This document shows, piece by piece, positions 62,910 to 64,000 of a stretch of 64,000 nt of DNA. The DNA is taken from the NCBI RefSeq assembly GCF_963676935.1, contig NZ_OY781470.1:682001-746000 (forward strand), given 5' to 3'. Made by a program: the position numbers and the translations under genes. The notes below the pieces were generated by a model. It worked only from the letters and a program-made list of their open reading frames with translations, was not told where the DNA came from and ran no database searches. This DNA comes from Halarcobacter sp. (GTDB taxonomy: Bacteria > Campylobacterota > Campylobacteria > Campylobacterales > Arcobacteraceae). The number at the start of each line of letters is the position of its first letter. Within the stretch, counting starts at the first letter, position 1.

Positions 62910-63813
62910 AGTGTAGTAAATGTTGTTTAACAGCTTGATAAAGTGCTTGAATATCAGTTTTACCAATAAAGTCTTCAACTCCAATATTAATCATCTTGTT
63001 TTTTACTGCATCAGTTGTCATTGAAGAGTTAACAATAATTGGAATATGACTATATTCATCATTTGTTTTAATAAAAGTTGCCACTTGGAATCCATCAGCT
63101 TCTGGCATCTCAATATCTGTTATAATTAGACCTATATCTTCTGGATCTAATTCTTGAATTCTATTAAGTAGTTGTGCCCCATTAATATAGATTTCATAAT
63201 GTGCTTTAGCTTTTTTGAAAAATTTTGTTAAAACTTCTCTTGCTACATTTGAGTCTTCTGCTGCTAAGATTACTTTAGAAGTGTTAAATGAAGATTCAAC
63301 ATATTTATTTAATACATCATCTCCATCTTCAACCCAACCTAAATCTTTTAACATCTGTTCTGCATTGAAAACTGTACAAAGTTCATCTTTATTATGAACT
63401 TTTACATATGTAGTATATGTAATCTTTGAGTTAGTTTCTTCTGAATGTCTTAATTCATCTGTAGTTTTTTCTACAATATCAAGCATGTCTTTTATTAAAA
63501 AACCAACTTTTTTATGATTAAACTCACAATATATTATTAGCTTGTACTCTTTTAGATCAAGTTTTTGATGTCCTAACCATGCATCTAGGTTAACTAGTGT
63601 AACAGGTTCACCTCTAATCGTTGCTATACCAGCAATAACATCTGTATCAGTTGGTGTATCATTGATAGTTACTTCTTCTGTAATTATGAATGCTTTTACT
63701 TTTGCAATATTAATTGCATAAATATTATTGTGACCAGTGTAAAATACAGCTAATTGCTGAACATTTCTTAAATGACCTTGAGTCATTTGTTCAACACTAT
63801 TGATACCACTCAT
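62908..63813 (-). CDS. cheV: Chemotaxis adaptor CheV
   Basis: 301 residues. CheW-like domain at about 15-165 (YAINIAKVKAFIITEEV, IATIRGEPVTLVNLDAWLG) linking receptors with CheA. Receiver domain at about 175-301 with acidic pair A-E-D (ILAAEDSNVAREVL), phospho-acceptor Asp in LIITDIEMPEADG and Lys in DFIGKTD. Typical Campylobacterota CheV. Single gene. Confidence 0.94.
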   Translation of the reverse strand: MSGINSVEQMTQGHLRNVQQLAVFYTGHNNIYAINIAKVKAFIITEEVTINDTPTDTDVIAGIATIRGEPVTLVNLDAWLGHQKLDLKEYKLIIYCEFNHKKVGFLIKDMLDIVEKTTDELRHSEETNSKITYTTYVKVHNKDELCTVFNAEQMLKDLGWVEDGDDVLNKYVESSFNTSKVILAAEDSNVAREVLTKFFKKAKAHYEIYINGAQLLNRIQELDPEDIGLIITDIEMPEADGFQVATFIKTNDEYSHIPIIVNSSMTTDAVKNKMINIGVEDFIGKTDIQALYQAVKQHLLH

Positions 63814-63884
63814 GAAAACCCTTTATGTGCTTTATTGCTAAATTATATTGCTTTTTTTCTTATACTTAACTTTAAAAAATTATT

Positions 63885-64000
63885 TTACTTTTTACTGTTT
63901 AAGATCTTTTTTACTGTAAGTGAAGCCATCATAAATCCAAATGAGCCTGTAACCGCTTCAAAACTCCCCTTTTCTAGACAGTTTGGATTCTCACTAGAAA
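63885..64000 (-). CDS. End of a ThiF/HesA-family protein (TcdA-like), truncated by window
   Basis: The last 38 residues are visible on the minus strand: CLEKGSFEAVTGSFGFMMAS followed by LTVKKILNSKK and a TAA at 63885-63887. This matches the C-terminal end of E1-like enzymes of the TcdA (tRNA t6A dehydratase) or MoeB/ThiF type, where a Gly-Ser strand and a final helix close the fold. Only the end is in view, so the exact member is uncertain. Confidence 0.55.
   Translation of the reverse strand, partial: SSENPNCLEKGSFEAVTGSFGFMMASLTVKKILNSKK

Overview
The window reads as a stretch of chromosome from a member of the Campylobacterota, most likely the Arcobacter group. The DNA is strongly AT-rich and densely coded. 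Several gene types fit that group: a stand-alone atpE, CheV, an ArsS-type histidine kinase, sufBCDSE next to a NifS/NifU pair, chemoreceptors ending in a WESF-type tail, and TTG/GTG starts in overlapping operons. The species assignment is an inference from gene content. No rRNA, phage, insertion sequence or CRISPR array is visible. One tRNA (Leu-GAG) is present.

Left edge (1-4.5 kb): a tight operon of seven genes that looks like an iron-organelle (ferrosome, fez-type) cluster. It has a ferritin-like DUF2202 protein with a C-terminal glycine-rich membrane helix, four very small glycine-rich membrane proteins, a divergent P-type ATPase with YSC in place of the usual CPC, and a membrane protein with a SpoIIAA-like domain. 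This is the best candidate for an undescribed variant system. It is followed by copper efflux (copA, copZ), a short hybrid-cluster protein behind an FNR-type box, a Cache-domain sensor kinase and a BCCT transporter.

12.9-16.4 kb: a histidine kinase is co-transcribed with a B12-binding protein that carries the W-x9-EH motif of CarH-type light sensors. Fragments of a response regulator and a coiled-coil gene lie beside it. tRNA-Leu and atpE follow.

16.7-31 kb: an AsmA-like repeat protein, a periplasmic rhodanese, an SDR, an OB-fold periplasmic protein, a TetR-controlled RND efflux operon with a double operator, an AraC/EamA pair with a 16-bp repeated site, and NhaA.

31-44.4 kb: a zinc module (Fur-family regulator, ZnuA and a fused ZevA-ZevB-like protein, with no ZnuBC) with 15-bp palindromes. 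A third copy of that palindrome lies near a HisI-RibA fusion gene. Also here are a chemoreceptor, two transsulfuration-type PLP enzymes, SelO, small membrane proteins, and a PCuAC/SCO copper-delivery operon.

44.5-48.2 kb: NhaA, a response regulator and an ArsS-like kinase form an operon. Its promoter (11-bp direct repeats, then a fixed spacing to TTGACA and the -10) is repeated in front of a 25-residue membrane peptide gene.

48.2-64 kb: an MFS carrier, the suf operon, small genes (DUF4177, YidD, TM2), an amino-acid ABC transporter with a terminator-like hairpin inside the permease gene, NifS/NifU sharing an upstream motif with suf, a soluble PAS chemoreceptor, argH, cheV and the end of a ThiF-family gene.
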